NCBI GenBank assembly: GCA_009775355.1 | Contig: VSPN01000001.1 | Span: 1-64,000, forward strand | DNA from: Muribaculaceae bacterium | Lineage (GTDB): Bacteria; Bacteroidota; Bacteroidia; Bacteroidales; Muribaculaceae | Direction of reading: 5' to 3' | DNA: 64,000 bases | In this document: one piece after another, positions 24,628 to 33,715 of the stretch | Layout: every line of letters starts with the position of its first letter | Position numbering within the stretch: the stretch's first letter is position 1 | The notes under the pieces: generated by a model | What the model was told of the DNA's origin: nothing | What the model saw: only the letters and a program-made list of their open reading frames with translations | Databases searched by the model: none | Program-made: the position numbers and the translations under genes

Positions 24628-25017
24628 TTATGCCTCCTTTGCTTCAGTGGCCTCGGCGGGAGCCTCGGCGGGTTCAACCTGGGGTTTCTCTGCTCTCAGT
24701 CTGCGACGCTTCTCAGCATATTCCGCAGCATACTTGTCAAGACGGAATGTAAGGAAGCGGATCACGCGCTCGTCGCGGCGGAACGCAGTCTCAAGGTGCT
24801 TTACGATTGTGGGGGCAGCCTCAAACTCAAACAGGCAGTAGAAGCCTGTCGATTTCTTCTGGATGGGATATGCGAGCTTGCGGAGACCCCAGAGCTCCTC
24901 GTTGACGAGAGTGGCGTCATTCTGCTTGAGCACATCCTTGAATTTTTCTACCGCTTCCTTCATCTGTTCGTCAGACAAAACGGGAGTCAAAATGAAAACG
25001 GTTTCGTAACGATTCAT
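24628..25017 (-). CDS. rpsF: 30S ribosomal protein S6
   Basis: The 129-residue product has the S6 fold. [20 protein letters not shown] starts it, [20 protein letters not shown] follows, and [12 protein letters not shown] ends the core. It closes with an Ala/Glu-rich tail (about residues 105-129) that varies among Bacteroidota. It heads the operon under a consensus promoter. The roughly 75-base leader contains a short TCGCA/TGCGA hairpin near the start point. Confidence 0.97.
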   Translation of the reverse strand: MNRYETVFILTPVLSDEQMKEAVEKFKDVLKQNDATLVNEELWGLRKLAYPIQKKSTGFYCLFEFEAAPTIVKHLETAFRRDERVIRFLTFRLDKYAAEYAEKRRRLRAEKPQVEPAEAPAEATEAKEA

Positions 25018-25099
25018 AATCTGAATGTGTTATTTATTAAAGTGTTTGTTTACTGCATAATGCTGGAATCCCGAGGGGGAATCTCGCATTTTTGCGATG

Positions 25100-25131
25100 C
25101 AAAGTTAATATTTTAATTACTGATATGCAAA
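25100..25131 (-). promoter_or_regulatory. Promoter of rpsF-rpsR-rplI
   Basis: On the minus strand TTTG (25131-25128), 20 bases, TAACTTTG (25107-25100): exact consensus. A TCGCA-TTTT-TGCGA dyad (25084-25097) lies at the expected transcription start. Confidence 0.8.
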
Positions 25132-25152
25132 TTTTCAGAGCCTTCTGACATA

Positions 25153-25190
25153 AAAAACAGCCGGACTATCAAGACTGTCCGGCTGTTTTT
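25153..25190 (-). terminator. Terminator of the etfB-etfA-acyl-CoA dehydrogenase operon
   Basis: Arms 25153-25166 and 25177-25190 are perfectly complementary over 14 bases (core CAGCCGGAC/GTCCGGCTG) with a 10-base loop. The outer A and T runs give U-tracts in both directions. Confidence 0.9.
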
Positions 25191-25221
25191 CATTCATGCA
25201 TGGCTTTACACCGACCTGCGG

Positions 25222-26928
25222 TTATGCCTCGTAGAGGTAGTCGCCGATCTGGTCGGGACGGAAGTTGGCGATGAAGTCGGCGTGCTTTGCGACTTCGGCC
25301 TGCCCGAGCTTCACGAACACGCGGAGCGAACGGCGGAATGCGTCGTTGCGCGTGGTGTCATCGAGAAGGAGAAGACCCATCACGGTGTATCCTGCCATTT
25401 CGACAAGACGGCGGGCCATGAAGTCTACATATTTTGTGTCGCCTACGCCGGTCACTGCCTCGACAGCATCGGCAAACTGCTGCGTCATCAGCTCAAGAAT
25501 TCCTTTCACATCCTGATCCTCGGGCTTGCACTCGCGAGCGAGCTCGGCCTTTATCCAGTTGAGGTAAGTTCCGGTGGTGACGTGGCGGATCGCAGCCACT
25601 ACCTGCAGCTGAGTGGTGCCCTCGTAGATCGACGTGATGCGGGCATCGCGATAGATGCGCTCGCACGCGTAGTCTTTCATGAAGCCTGAACCGCCGTGGA
25701 TCTGGATTGAGTCATAGGCGTTCTGGTTGCAGAACTCCGAGGTCATGCCCTTTGCAAGAGGAGTGAACGCGTCGGCGAGACGGGAGTATTCTTTAGCCTC
25801 CTTCTTCTCGTCGAGTTCGAGCTTGCGCTCTTTCGCGATATCGTCGTATGCCTTGTAGATATCTACAAAACGGGAGCATGCGTAGAGAAGCGCGCGCGAA
25901 GCGTCGAGTTTGGCCTTCATGACGGAGAGGATCTCCGACACGGCGGGAAACTCGATGATTGCCTTGCCGAACTGAGTGCGCTCCTTGGCATAGCCGAGAG
26001 CCTCGCGATAAGCAGCCTCGCTAAGGCCGACGCTCTGTGCTGCGATGCCAAGACGGGCACCGTTCATGAGGGCCATCACATATTTGATAAGACCCATGCG
26101 GCGTGAACCGACGAGTTCAGCGGGAGCATCCTTATATGTCAGCTCGCAAGTCGGGCTGCCCTTGATGCCCATCTTGTTCTCGATACGGCGCACGTTGACT
26201 CCGCCGTTGCGTTTGTCGTAGATGAACATCGACAGGCCGCGGCCGTCTTTAGTGCCTTCTTCCGAGCGAGCAAGCACGAGATGAATGTCGGCGTCGCCGT
26301 TGGTGATGAAGCGTTTCACACCGTTGAGCACCCATGAGCCATCCTCTTTCTGAGTGGCCTTGAGCATGACCGACTGGAGGTCTGAACCTGCGTCAGGCTC
26401 GGTGAGGTCCATCGACATGGTCTCTCCTGCGCAAACACGGGGAATGTATTTCTGTTTCTGCTCCTCGTCGGCGAACTCGTAGATAGTCTCCGCGCAGTCC
26501 TGAAGGCCCCAGAGGTTCTCGAATCCGGCATCGGCACGGCTCACAATGTCAGCAGCCATTATATAAGGAGTGATCGGGAAGTTGAGACCACCGAGACGTC
26601 GGGGCATGGCCATGCCCATCAGGCCGGCCTTGCGGCAGGCGTCAAGATTGCGTGCGGTGCCGTCGGCATAGATCACACGGCTGTTTTCAACGCGGGGACC
26701 GGTATGGTCGACATCCTCTGCGTTCTCGGCGATTATGTCGCCGCAGATCTCGCCCACCACTTCGAGAACCTTGTCGTAGCTGTCCTGTGCGTCGGCATAG
26801 TCCTGCGGCGCGTAGTCGAATTTATCGGCGTCGGCGAAGTCGCGCTCCTTGAGAGCTACGATCTTCTCCATCATCGGGTGCGAGAGATAGTGCTTCAGCG
26901 CCTCGTTGTCTGTATAGAAATTAGCCAT
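25222..26928 (-). CDS. Acyl-CoA dehydrogenase family protein
   Basis: The 568-residue FAD enzyme is likely to oxidise an acyl-CoA and pass electrons to the EtfAB encoded just upstream. An N-terminal extension (about residues 1-75) is followed by the dehydrogenase core. FAD/substrate blocks are MSMDLTEPDAGSDLQSVMLK and RFITNGDADIHLVLAR, and the C-terminal domain contains QIHGGSGFMKDYACERIYRD. In ITSIYEGTTQLQ the Glu is the usual catalytic base position. A further C-terminal helical region (about 450-568) makes it longer than classic 380-residue members, as in the ~560-residue group. Its ATG shares one base with the etfA stop. Confidence 0.9.
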   Translation of the reverse strand: MANFYTDNEALKHYLSHPMMEKIVALKERDFADADKFDYAPQDYADAQDSYDKVLEVVGEICGDIIAENAEDVDHTGPRVENSRVIYADGTARNLDACRKAGLMGMAMPRRLGGLNFPITPYIMAADIVSRADAGFENLWGLQDCAETIYEFADEEQKQKYIPRVCAGETMSMDLTEPDAGSDLQSVMLKATQKEDGSWVLNGVKRFITNGDADIHLVLARSEEGTKDGRGLSMFIYDKRNGGVNVRRIENKMGIKGSPTCELTYKDAPAELVGSRRMGLIKYVMALMNGARLGIAAQSVGLSEAAYREALGYAKERTQFGKAIIEFPAVSEILSVMKAKLDASRALLYACSRFVDIYKAYDDIAKERKLELDEKKEAKEYSRLADAFTPLAKGMTSEFCNQNAYDSIQIHGGSGFMKDYACERIYRDARITSIYEGTTQLQVVAAIRHVTTGTYLNWIKAELARECKPEDQDVKGILELMTQQFADAVEAVTGVGDTKYVDFMARRLVEMAGYTVMGLLLLDDTTRNDAFRRSLRVFVKLGQAEVAKHADFIANFRPDQIGDYLYEA

Positions 26929-27959
26929 TATTTCGTATTCTTTTTATAGTACTTGATTAATTTGGGCACTACGTCCTCGACGTTGCCGGTGATGACATAA
27001 TCCGCGATGGTGTTGATCGGAGCGTCGGGGTCGTTGTTGATCGAGATTATGATCGACGATTCCTGCATGCCGGCGATATGCTGTATCTGACCCGACACGC
27101 CGCACGCGATATAGAGTTTCGGACGCACTGTCACACCGGTCTGGCCGATCTGACGGTCATGGTCAGCCCATCCGGCATCGACTGCGGCACGGCTTGCGCC
27201 GACCTCGCCTCCGAGCACGTCGGCAAGTTCATGAAGAAGTCCGAAATTCTCTTTGCTTCCCATGCCATAGCCGCCGCACACCACGATCGGGCTGCCCTTG
27301 AGGTTCACTTTCGACTTCTCGACATTGCGGTCGATCACCTCGATGACGTAGTCTTCCGGACTTGTATAGTCGGAAGGATTGAGATTCACGACTTCACCGA
27401 CATAATTCGAGTCACGCACTTCTTTTTTCATGACACCCTCGCGGACCGTGGCCATCTGCGGACGGCACTCGGGGTTGACGATGGTTGCCACGATGTTGCC
27501 GCCGAACGCCGGACGGATCTGAAGAAGAAGATCCTTGTATTCCTCGCCTGTGCGGGCATCCTTGTGGTCGCCGATCTCAAGCTGGGTACAGTCGGCGGTC
27601 AGACCGCTGTGCAGAGCCGAAGAAACGCGGGGACCGAGGTCGCGGCCTATCGAAGTCGCGCCCATGAAGGCGATGCGCGGTTCCTTCTCCTTGAAGAGGT
27701 TGATGAGTATCGAGCTGTGGAGAAGTGATGTGTAAGGATAGAGACGTTTGTCCTCGAACTTGTAGACAGTGTCGACACCGTAGGGAAGGATCTGCTTCTC
27801 GACATCCTTCAGGTCATCGCCTGCCACAACGGCCTCAAGACGTATGCCCAGTCTGTCGGCCAGCTGACGGCCTTTGGTCAGGAGCTCAAGGCTCACATCG
27901 GCAACCTTGCCGTCTTCGAATTCGCAATATACTATTAAATTATGCTTGTCTGTTGCCAT
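26928..27959 (-). CDS. etfA: Electron transfer flavoprotein subunit alpha
   Basis: The 343-residue subunit has the FAD-binding C-terminal signature: TVRPKLYIACGVSGQIQHIA, then SINNDPDAPINTIADYVITG. The N-terminal ETF domain includes FMGATSIGRDLGPRVSSALH. With EtfB it carries electrons from the acyl-CoA dehydrogenase encoded next, and in anaerobes may take part in electron bifurcation. It lies two bases after etfB. No separate ETF-quinone oxidoreductase is in the window. Confidence 0.95.
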   Translation of the reverse strand: MATDKHNLIVYCEFEDGKVADVSLELLTKGRQLADRLGIRLEAVVAGDDLKDVEKQILPYGVDTVYKFEDKRLYPYTSLLHSSILINLFKEKEPRIAFMGATSIGRDLGPRVSSALHSGLTADCTQLEIGDHKDARTGEEYKDLLLQIRPAFGGNIVATIVNPECRPQMATVREGVMKKEVRDSNYVGEVVNLNPSDYTSPEDYVIEVIDRNVEKSKVNLKGSPIVVCGGYGMGSKENFGLLHELADVLGGEVGASRAAVDAGWADHDRQIGQTGVTVRPKLYIACGVSGQIQHIAGMQESSIIISINNDPDAPINTIADYVITGNVEDVVPKLIKYYKKNTK

Positions 27960-27961
27960 GA

Positions 27962-28831
27962 TTAGCCGATTGTATGGTTAGCGATGAGTTCCTTGATGAG
28001 AGTCTCGATCTCTTCGTCGTTGTTTTCGACGCGGCGCGCGTCTTTGGCGGTAAAGACCACATTCTCTATCTGCTTCACTTTTGTAGGAGAACCCGAAAGT
28101 CCGCACTGCGAGAGGTCGGCATTTACAGCCTCGGCAGACCATTCCCCGATCTGGAGGTAAGGACGCTTTGCGAGCATTTCCTCTTTTTTTGCGTCGCCGG
28201 CAGCTTCGGAAGGAACACAGGCGTATTTGAATTTCTGGAGGTTCTTTGCGTTGCGGGGACGGCAGGCATCTGCGGAGCCGTTTACGGTCACCACAAGGGG
28301 AAGCGGAGCCTTGACAGTCTCGACACCGCTCTCGATGCGTCTCTTTATGACAACCTTGCCGTCATTGACTTCCTGAATCTCCTCAGCATAAGTAACCTGC
28401 GGAAGGCCGAGCTTCTCGGCGATCTGGGGACCCACCTGAGCAGTATCGCCATCAATGGCCTGACGACCGCCGATGATGAGGTCATATTCTCCTATCTTGC
28501 GCACAGCCGCGCTGAGCGCGTATGAAGTGGCGAGAGTGTCCGAGCCGGCGAAAGCACGGTCGGAAAGCACTATGCCGCCGTCAGCACCGCGATACATACC
28601 CTCGCGGATGATCTCGGCAGCGCGCGCCGGACCCATGGTGAGCAGCGTGACTTTTGTGCCGGGATACATTTCCTTAAGTTTAAGGGCCTGTTCGAGAGCG
28701 TTGAGGTCCTCGGGATTGAAGATGGCCGGAAGCACGGCGCGGTTGATTGTGCCGTCCTCTTTCATGGCATCCTTCCCGACATTGCGGGTGTCGGGAACCT
28801 GCTTGGCCAATACGATGATGTTCAAACTCAT
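27962..28831 (-). CDS. etfB: Electron transfer flavoprotein subunit beta
   Basis: The 289-residue subunit starts MSLNIIVLAKQVPDTRNVGK and contains INRAVLPAIFNPEDLNALEQ. The family signature ESGVETVKAPLPLVVTVNGS lies near residues 167-186, and the ADP/AMP-binding region DLIIGGRQAIDGDTAQVGP before it. It heads the operon etfB-etfA-acyl-CoA dehydrogenase. Confidence 0.95.
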   Translation of the reverse strand: MSLNIIVLAKQVPDTRNVGKDAMKEDGTINRAVLPAIFNPEDLNALEQALKLKEMYPGTKVTLLTMGPARAAEIIREGMYRGADGGIVLSDRAFAGSDTLATSYALSAAVRKIGEYDLIIGGRQAIDGDTAQVGPQIAEKLGLPQVTYAEEIQEVNDGKVVIKRRIESGVETVKAPLPLVVTVNGSADACRPRNAKNLQKFKYACVPSEAAGDAKKEEMLAKRPYLQIGEWSAEAVNADLSQCGLSGSPTKVKQIENVVFTAKDARRVENNDEEIETLIKELIANHTIG

Positions 28832-28933
28832 ATTATAGCTGTTAGATTAGATACGGTCTGGAAGTGCCCTTTGTCTCATCACATCGGGCCGTAGTGCCCG
28901 TCCGCCATGATGCGGCATGAGCACAATCCGGTG

Positions 28934-28941
28934 CAAAGATA
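28934..28941 (-). promoter_or_regulatory. -7 element of the etfB operon
   Basis: TATCTTTG on the minus strand matches TAnnTTTG, but no good -33 element lies 19-21 bases upstream. This may point to activator dependence. An imperfect dyad overlaps the site. Confidence 0.55.
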
Positions 28942-29057
28942 ATAAAAAATTCTCAATTATCTGCACTTTGCGCAAAAACGGCCACAAAACAAATGAAAAC
29001 GCGCACAGGACACGACATGGAGAAATACGACAGAAAATGATGATAAATTTTGATAAA

Positions 29058-29090
29058 ATTGCGTTATATAAAAGTTTTTCGCTATATTTG
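29058..29090 (+). promoter_or_regulatory. Promoter of the PD40-like gene
   Basis: ATTG (29058-29061), 21 bases, TATATTTG (29083-29090). The predicted start near 29097 leaves a leader of about 45 bases. Confidence 0.65.
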
Positions 29091-29141
29091 TGGCATATAT
29101 GACATGCACTTTAGTAAAGTGCCATAACTTGAGACAAGACA

Positions 29142-30377
29142 ATGGACAAAAGCATATCCGCATTGATTCTGGCGGTATCGGCATGTGCGGGAACCGCCTG
29201 CGCGCAAAGTGCCGACGAACTGCTGGCCGAGGGTCGCGAGGCATTTCTCGACTATCGGTTTGATGAGGCGTCGCGCCTGTATGCGCAGGCCAAAAAGAAA
29301 GCGAAACGCACCGACGAGTTCTTTGCCGACAAATACGACTCTTTCCGCCGTCAGCTTGATGATGCCGAGAATTTTCTTGGCCGTGTCGAGAAAATAGCAG
29401 TGATCGACAGCATCACCGTGCCGCGTCAAGATTTCTTCAGAGCCTACCGCCTGCCGGCATCGGCAGGCTCACTGCGCGGCACCGAGGCTCTTCCCGGCCG
29501 AAGAGAAGATTTTGATCCGGCTGTGGATTACGTATTCTCAAGCGAACGCGACGACTACAAACTCTGGGCTCAGCCCGACACGACCGGATACATGCACCTC
29601 GTGGAATCGAACCTGCTTACCGACGGCTCATGGAGCACGCCCGCTCCACTTTCTGACGAACTGTCGGAAGATTGCGACGCGATCTTTCCTTTCATGATGG
29701 CCGACGGCGTGACATTGTATTATGCAGAAAACGGCGAGAACTCAATCGGAGGCTACGACATCATGGTCGCCACCCGCGACGCAGCCGACGGATCTTTTCT
29801 GCAGCCGTCGAATCTCGGATTTCCCTACAACTCCCCTTTCGATGATTACCTTCTCGCGATCGACGAACTCAACGGTGTGGGCTGGTGGACCACCGACCGC
29901 AACCGGCTCGACGATGAACTTACGGTCTACGTGTTTGTCACCAACGATCTCCGCACCAACTACCCGCCCGACGAAGACGACATAACCGGCTTCGCACGTA
30001 TCAACGACTATCTGGCCACGCAGCCCGAAGACTCAGACTACGACAGCCTTCTCTCCACGATCCGCGCCATAGACCCGGAAGCGCGTGCAAAAAAGCCGGA
30101 GTTTACATTCCCGGCCTCCGACGGCAGAATCTTCCGCAGATATGACGAACTGCCGGATGCAGCGTCACGCACGGCGATGAAGCGCTGGCTGTCGGCCAAG
30201 GCGGAACTTGACGAGGCTCTCGCCGGGCTGTCGGAACTCCGCCGGCAATACAACGGCAACCGATCGGCATCACTCGCATCGCGAATCAGACGCGAGGAAT
30301 CTCAGACCGAGGCTGCCCGGACAGAAGTCTCACGGCTTCGCTCGGACGTGCACAAGGCACTCTCGAAATCCCGCTGA
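29142..30377 (+). CDS. Exported protein with TPR-like and PD40-like regions
   Basis: The product has 411 residues and a signal peptide ending near CAGTACAQS (residue 22). A helical TPR-like stretch follows (LLAEGREAFLDYRFDEASRL, about 27-60). A PD40/WD40-like propeller part comes next, with DAIFPFMMADGVTLYYAENG and SIGGYDIMVATRD (about 185-225). The last 70 residues are charged and probably coiled coil. Related periplasmic proteins occur in Bacteroidota, sometimes with OmpA domains or near secretion genes. No specific function can be given. The gene is followed at 27 bases by cstA. Confidence 0.7.
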   Translation: MDKSISALILAVSACAGTACAQSADELLAEGREAFLDYRFDEASRLYAQAKKKAKRTDEFFADKYDSFRRQLDDAENFLGRVEKIAVIDSITVPRQDFFRAYRLPASAGSLRGTEALPGRREDFDPAVDYVFSSERDDYKLWAQPDTTGYMHLVESNLLTDGSWSTPAPLSDELSEDCDAIFPFMMADGVTLYYAENGENSIGGYDIMVATRDAADGSFLQPSNLGFPYNSPFDDYLLAIDELNGVGWWTTDRNRLDDELTVYVFVTNDLRTNYPPDEDDITGFARINDYLATQPEDSDYDSLLSTIRAIDPEARAKKPEFTFPASDGRIFRRYDELPDAASRTAMKRWLSAKAELDEALAGLSELRRQYNGNRSASLASRIRREESQTEAARTEVSRLRSDVHKALSKSR

Positions 30378-30404
30378 ACCCGCATAACCTTAGAATACTT
30401 ACAC

Positions 30405-31874
30405 ATGATATCATTTTCGCTTGCGCTCCTCCTGCTCGTGGCGGGGTATTTCATCTATGGAACCGCAGTGTCGCGCATATTCGGACAGGATCCGAAGCGT
30501 GTGACACCGGTTCACACCCGGGCCGACGGCGTGGACTTCGTGGAACTCCCTACGTGGAAGATATTTCTCATCCAGTTTCTCAACATAGCCGGACTCGGGC
30601 CGATATTCGGAGCGATCATGGGCGTGATGTTCGGTCCGGCGGCTTTCCTCTGGATAGTGTTCGGCACTATCTTCGCCGGAGCGGTGCATGACTACATGTC
30701 GGGCATGATGTCGCTCCGCAGCAACGGCGCGTCACTCCCCGAAATCGTCGGAGGCCAGCTTGGCAGAGGGATCAAGAACGTGATGCGCGTCTTCTCGCTT
30801 CTGCTCATGATTCTTGTAGGAGCTGTATTCGTGTACAATCCGGCCGACCTGATGGCCATGCTGACGCCCGACCATCTTGACAGGACTTTCTGGATAGTCG
30901 TGATCTTCGCCTACTACATGCTTGCCACGCTGCTGCCGATCGACAAACTCATAGGCAGACTGTACCCGCTATTCGGTCTGGCTCTTCTTTTTATGGCCGT
31001 AGGAATAATGACAATGCTTTATGTCAATGCCGGATCTATGCCCGAAATCTGGGAAAACTTCGGCAACCGGCGGCTTGACGCAGACTCGGCCCCGATATTC
31101 CCGATGATGTTCGTATCGATAGCATGCGGCGCGATCTCAGGCTTTCATGCCACACAGTCGCCCATGATGGCACGCTGTCTGAAGAATGAACGCCACGCGC
31201 GACCGGTGTTTTACGGCGCGATGGTGACAGAAGGAATAGTGGCACTCATCTGGGCCGCAGCAGCCGTGACCTTTACCGGAGGATATGAAGAACTGCAGCA
31301 TACTCTCGGCGAGGGAAGTCCGGCAGTTCTTGTAAACTCGATATCAAGAGACTGGCTCGGGGCGGCAGGAGGAATCCTCGCAATACTCGGAGTGATAGCC
31401 GCTCCGGTCACGTCGGGCGACACCGCACTGAGGTCGGCACGCCTGATTGCGGCCGATTTCATGAACATACCGCAGAAGAAGATAATGCGCCGTCTTGCCG
31501 TGTCGGTTCCCATATTCATATTATGCTTCATAGTAATGTCTGTGCCTTATGAAGTATTGTGGCGTTACTTCGCCTGGTGCAATCAGGTTCTGTCGGTCTT
31601 CACTCTGTGGGCTATCACCGTCTACCTCGCGAAACATGGCAAGACATATGCTGTCACCATGATTCCGGCCATGTTCATGACCGCTGTCACCGTGACTTAC
31701 ATCCTGTATGCTCCCGAAGGACTGACCGCACTGACCACCGCTACGTTCGGCACGCAGATAAGCTATGAGGCGGCCACAGGAGCGGGAATCACGGCCGCCG
31801 CACTGCTTGGAGTGCTCTTCATGCGTTACCGGCGCAGTCAGGAGAACGCAGGACTGGCAGGCAGAGCACGATGA
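30405..31874 (+). CDS. cstA: Carbon starvation protein A family transporter
   Basis: This 489-residue membrane protein is of the CstA family (peptide or pyruvate uptake). Typical segments are AGYFIYGTAVSRIFGQDPKR at the start, FLNIAGLGPIFGAIMGVMFG, and GAVHDYMSGMMSLR. Later come SGFHATQSPMMARCL and APVTSGDTALRSARLI. It has about 13 hydrophobic segments. It is shorter than the roughly 700 residues of E. coli CstA, as is usual in Bacteroidota. It may share a transcript with the preceding exported protein. Confidence 0.92.
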   Translation: MISFSLALLLLVAGYFIYGTAVSRIFGQDPKRVTPVHTRADGVDFVELPTWKIFLIQFLNIAGLGPIFGAIMGVMFGPAAFLWIVFGTIFAGAVHDYMSGMMSLRSNGASLPEIVGGQLGRGIKNVMRVFSLLLMILVGAVFVYNPADLMAMLTPDHLDRTFWIVVIFAYYMLATLLPIDKLIGRLYPLFGLALLFMAVGIMTMLYVNAGSMPEIWENFGNRRLDADSAPIFPMMFVSIACGAISGFHATQSPMMARCLKNERHARPVFYGAMVTEGIVALIWAAAAVTFTGGYEELQHTLGEGSPAVLVNSISRDWLGAAGGILAILGVIAAPVTSGDTALRSARLIAADFMNIPQKKIMRRLAVSVPIFILCFIVMSVPYEVLWRYFAWCNQVLSVFTLWAITVYLAKHGKTYAVTMIPAMFMTAVTVTYILYAPEGLTALTTATFGTQISYEAATGAGITAAALLGVLFMRYRRSQENAGLAGRAR

Positions 31875-31904
31875 CGATTTCCGGGAGAATGATTGAAAAA
31901 AGAA

Positions 31905-32726
31905 ATGGATATCACAATAATTAAAGACATAATCGCTCGCACAGACCGCTATAATTTCCACTCCCACTCGGAATTCTGCGACGGACGAGCCCCTATTGCA
32001 TCAATAGCTGCGAGCGCATTCAAAGAGGGATTCGAGGTGTGGGGAGTCTCCCCGCACTCACCTGTCTGCATCGACTCTCCCTGCAACATGCTTCGGGTGG
32101 ACATACCACATTATTTTGACACGATGGGGAGGCTCAAGGAGGAATACGACGGCAGGATGCAGCTCATGACCGGTCTGGAAATCGATTTCCTCGGCAAAGA
32201 TTACGGCCCGCATATTGATTATTTTCTGGAGATGCCCCTTGACCACCGCATCGGATCAGTCCACTTTGTCCCGAATCAGGATGGAATTCCGCTTGACTGC
32301 GACGGAAGCGCGGAGCGTTTCGTCCGCTACCTTCATGACGGCTACAGAGACGATCTGCGCTATGTGGTCGAGAAATATTTCGAGCAGGTGCTGACCATGC
32401 TTGAACTCGGAGGATTCGAGATACTCGGGCATTTCGACAAGATAGCAGGAAACGCATCGGCAGTCGACCCCTCGATCGAGGAGCAGGGATGGTATGCCGC
32501 TCTTGTAAGCGACGTGATCCGACTTACCCGCGACATGGGAGTGGTTGTCGAGATCAACACCAAGGCCTTCAAGAGGCAAAGCAGATTCTATCCCGCCGAA
32601 CGTTGGTGGCCGGGACTGCTCGCCACCGGAATTCCGATAGCAGTCAATTCAGACTGCCATCATCCGGACCTCACAGCCTCAGGCCGAAGCGAGGCATTGA
32701 CTGCAATAGCCAGGACACTACGCTGA
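31905..32726 (+). CDS. PHP-domain histidinol-phosphatase-like protein
   Basis: The start at ATG 31905-31907 is preferred over the in-frame TTG at 31893 and gives 273 residues. The PHP metal motif HSHSEFCDGR begins at residue 19. Further metal ligands lie in SVHFV, ILGHFDKIAG and VNSDCHHPDL. The family includes the HisK-type histidinol phosphatase of histidine synthesis and other phosphoesterases. No other histidine gene is nearby, so the substrate remains open. It lies 30 bases after cstA. Confidence 0.8.
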   Translation: MDITIIKDIIARTDRYNFHSHSEFCDGRAPIASIAASAFKEGFEVWGVSPHSPVCIDSPCNMLRVDIPHYFDTMGRLKEEYDGRMQLMTGLEIDFLGKDYGPHIDYFLEMPLDHRIGSVHFVPNQDGIPLDCDGSAERFVRYLHDGYRDDLRYVVEKYFEQVLTMLELGGFEILGHFDKIAGNASAVDPSIEEQGWYAALVSDVIRLTRDMGVVVEINTKAFKRQSRFYPAERWWPGLLATGIPIAVNSDCHHPDLTASGRSEALTAIARTLR

Positions 32727-32877
32727 TTCCATTAAGAGTTTTCTTAAAGGGAAGAATCGACAATTACTTAAGAATGCCAGAACGATTGTCGAGATCATAT
32801 CGGGCAACGAATGTGTGCCGGGCAAAATAGCAGTCGCAAGATAACATAACAGACCTGCAAAAACAACGATCATGCCG

Positions 32878-32903
32878 ACGAATTTCAGTTCGCCGGCATG
32901 ATC
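32878..32903. terminator. Stem-loop between the PHP gene and pabA
   Basis: GATCATGCCGACGAA pairs with TTCGCCGGCATGATC across a short loop, with one mismatch. U-tracts are weak on both sides. It lies between two convergent genes and probably acts as a shared terminator. Confidence 0.5.
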
Positions 32904-32952
32904 GCTTTATCAGTACGGCCATGACTCCCGGTATAATGCCCGCAAAGCGATT

Positions 32953-32988
32953 TAGCGTGCGTTTCTTAAAATTTTAAGGAACGCGCGC
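32953..32988. repeat. 18-bp-arm dyad over the pabA stop codon
   Basis: AGCGTGCGTTTCTTAAAA (32953-32970) faces TTTTAAGGAACGCGCGCT (32971-32988) with two G-U-compatible differences and no loop bases. The right arm includes the last four pabA codons and its stop. It lacks a following U-tract. Confidence 0.6.
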
Positions 32989-33585
32989 TATCACATATTT
33001 TTCAAGGAACGACGACAGTATCCGCTCTCCGCAGTCAGACATGAAGCTTTCCGGGTGAAATTGCGTGCCGGCCACAGGGTAATCACCATGACGCAGAGAC
33101 ATGAGGTTCCCATCCTCGTCATATGACGTCGCGACAAGGCATGAAGGGAGCGATTGCGGATCGACCACCCATGAATGGTATCGGCCGACACATGCTCCGG
33201 TCTCCGCGAGAGATCCGACCACAGGATCATTCGGATCAATGCGGCACAGACGCGACAGGTGGCCATGGCGAGGTGACGGCAGGCAGTCCAGACGCGCTCC
33301 AAACCGCTCGGCTATGGCCTGAAAGCCGAGACACACGCCAAAAAAAGGCTTCACGCCGGCATACATGTCAAGAATTTCCATCATCGCTCCGGCTTCCGAC
33401 GGAATGCCGGGACCGGGCGACAGAATGACCGCATCGTAAGCAGCCACATCGCTTAAGCCGACAACGTCATTGAGCATGACCTCCCATTCAAGGTCATAAA
33501 AATCAGGACGCCGCCGTATATTACGAAGCAATCCGACGATATTGTAAACGAAAGAATCGTGATTGTCAATCACCAGTACTCGCAT
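32974..33585 (-). CDS. pabA: Glutamine amidotransferase, aminodeoxychorismate/anthranilate synthase component II
   Basis: The 203-residue class I amidotransferase releases ammonia from glutamine for chorismate amination. ATG 33583-33585 gives the family start MRVLVIDNHDSFVYNI; the open frame to 33717 adds non-family residues across the promoter. The oxyanion-site SPGPG lies at 56-60, the nucleophile C85 in FFGVCLGFQA, and H177/E179 in FHPESF. It is divergent from pabB-pabC. This suggests a folate role, though the protein could also serve tryptophan synthesis. Confidence 0.9.
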   Translation of the reverse strand: MRVLVIDNHDSFVYNIVGLLRNIRRRPDFYDLEWEVMLNDVVGLSDVAAYDAVILSPGPGIPSEAGAMMEILDMYAGVKPFFGVCLGFQAIAERFGARLDCLPSPRHGHLSRLCRIDPNDPVVGSLAETGACVGRYHSWVVDPQSLPSCLVATSYDEDGNLMSLRHGDYPVAGTQFHPESFMSDCGERILSSFLEKYVIARVP

Positions 33586-33626
33586 GGCAGTAATGTTGTG
33601 AACTCGGATTTCAATTGAATCGGATG

Positions 33627-33634
33627 CAAATTTA
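33627..33634 (-). promoter_or_regulatory. -7 element of pabA
   Basis: TAAATTTG on the minus strand is an exact -7 match, 42 bases before the pabA ATG. No clear -33 element was found. A rightward promoter for pabB is not obvious; TAATTTCG at 33696-33703 is the best but imperfect match. Confidence 0.5.
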
Positions 33635-33715
33635 CTCATTTTTTCCGGATTGCCGAGGTTTGACATCGCAATAGGCTGTATTGGCAGTCTTACTTTAATT
33701 TCGTAAATTCGCATC

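Larger units (their letters stand above)
28832..29141. other. Divergent promoter region between etfB and the PD40-like gene
   Basis: A TATCTTTG -7 element for etfB (minus strand) lies at 28934-28941 and a promoter for the rightward gene at 29058-29090. An imperfect dyad, AGATAAT (28937-28943) with ATTATCT (28956-28962), overlaps the etfB -7 element. The etfB leader is about 100 bases. No additional gene was seen. Confidence 0.6.
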
